Assembly: GCA_023261915.1 (NCBI GenBank)
Contig: JALRFT010000097.1
Span: 1-5,729 of the forward strand
From: Acidimicrobiales bacterium
GTDB lineage: Bacteria > Actinomycetota > Acidimicrobiia > Acidimicrobiales > Acidimicrobilacustridaceae
Direction: 5' to 3'
DNA: 5,729 nt
Within the stretch, counting starts at the first letter, position 1. Each line of letters begins with the position of its first letter. Shown here in pieces: positions 5,459 through 5,729 of the stretch. Position numbers and translations under genes: made by a program. The notes beneath the pieces were generated by a model. It made no database searches. It had not been told where the DNA came from and saw only the letters and a program-made list of their open reading frames with translations.

Positions 5459-5481
5459 CATGTCGAGGGTGAAAGCGAGGA

Positions 5482-5729
5482 TCAGGGGAGGAGGTCGCGC
5501 AGGACCGGGGCCAGCCGGCCGGGGGCGTCGATGATCTCCAGCGGCAGGCCGAGGAGCTCGGCGGCCCGCTCGGCCGCGCGCTCCATGTCGGGCGTACGTC
5601 GCCCCGCCAGCCAGATGACCCGCGAGTAGTGGTGGAAGTAGTCGTCGCGCAGATCCGGATAGCGATTGAGCCCGAGCTCGCGCCAGATGACGCGGTCGAA
5701 GGAGAGCACGAGGAAGTCGGTGAGCACGT
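5482..5729 (-). CDS. C-terminal part of a DUF1638-like protein (partial)
   Basis: Only the last 81 complete codons are present; the gene enters from beyond the right edge. The sequence VLTDFLVLSFDRVIWRELGL (1-20 of the fragment), NRYPDLRDDYFHHYSRVIWL (21-40) and AAERAAELLGLPLEIID (51-67) agrees with my memory of the C-terminal pattern of DUF1638 proteins (FLTDFL, LGLdrhPELrdxYF, YxRvVyLaQ, AxxLGLplE). These are uncharacterised cytoplasmic proteins of roughly 200-230 residues, which I recall being found near corrinoid-dependent methyltransferase genes. GTG at 5727 is an internal valine rather than the start, because the preceding bases keep the frame open and the family continues upstream. The stop is TGA at 5484-5482. 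The gene reads toward the GntR regulator gene 153 bp downstream on the same strand. Confidence 0.6.
   Translation of the reverse strand, partial: VLTDFLVLSFDRVIWRELGLNRYPDLRDDYFHHYSRVIWLAGRRTPDMERAAERAAELLGLPLEIIDAPGRLAPVLRDLLP

Noticed and set aside
1..5729. CRISPR array, tRNA or rRNA genes, transposase, integrase or phage genes
   Set aside because: No regularly spaced repeats, no cloverleaf or rRNA signature and no mobile-element protein motifs were seen on either strand.

Overview
The window is high-GC DNA that reads as actinobacterial. The main pointers are an F420-dependent luciferase-fold oxidoreductase of the MSMEG_2249 type, an actinobacterial ADP-ribosylglycohydrolase/phosphatase fusion, a RecC-type exonuclease subunit, strong G/C at third codon positions and several GTG or leaderless-type starts. 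A non-mycobacterial actinomycete such as an acidimicrobial lineage is a reasonable guess, but the genus cannot be told from this sequence alone.

Layout, left to right. Positions 1-42 probably hold the last codons of an upstream gene, followed by a strong UUCG-loop terminator (70-97). A 146-residue protein of unknown function (192-632, +) converges, with one base between the stop codons, on an F420-dependent oxidoreductase (634-1740, -). A 254-bp divergent intergenic region separates this from a plus-strand operon. The operon encodes an ADP-ribosylglycohydrolase fused to a dual-specificity phosphatase (1995-3500), a small HD hydrolase with the complete active-site pattern of the (p)ppGpp hydrolases SpoT and Mesh1 (3500-4108, coupled by TGATG), a possible 18-codon coupling ORF (4105-4161), and the N-terminal part only of RecC (from 4158).

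RecC homology stops after about 170 residues, near 4667, in DNA that also encodes the C-terminus of a convergent GntR/FadR-type regulator (4660-5328, -). Third-position G/C jumps across this point, from about 73% in the start of recC to about 92% in the start of the regulator by hand count. The right-hand 1.07 kb (regulator plus the C-terminal part of a DUF1638-like gene at 5482-5729, -) therefore looks like a different genomic block, joined by a rearrangement, by transfer or by an assembly chimera. The intergenic region of the right block has a good leaderless-type promoter for the regulator and three copies of a CTCGAAATGG-like motif, two of which form a perfect 11-bp inverted repeat.

The most interesting biology is the coupled pair of a bifunctional ADP-ribose hydrolase/phosphatase and an alarmone-hydrolase-like protein, placed directly before a RecBCD-type gene. 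Taken together they suggest a nucleotide-signal or ADP-ribosylation clearing module, but this functional link is inference.
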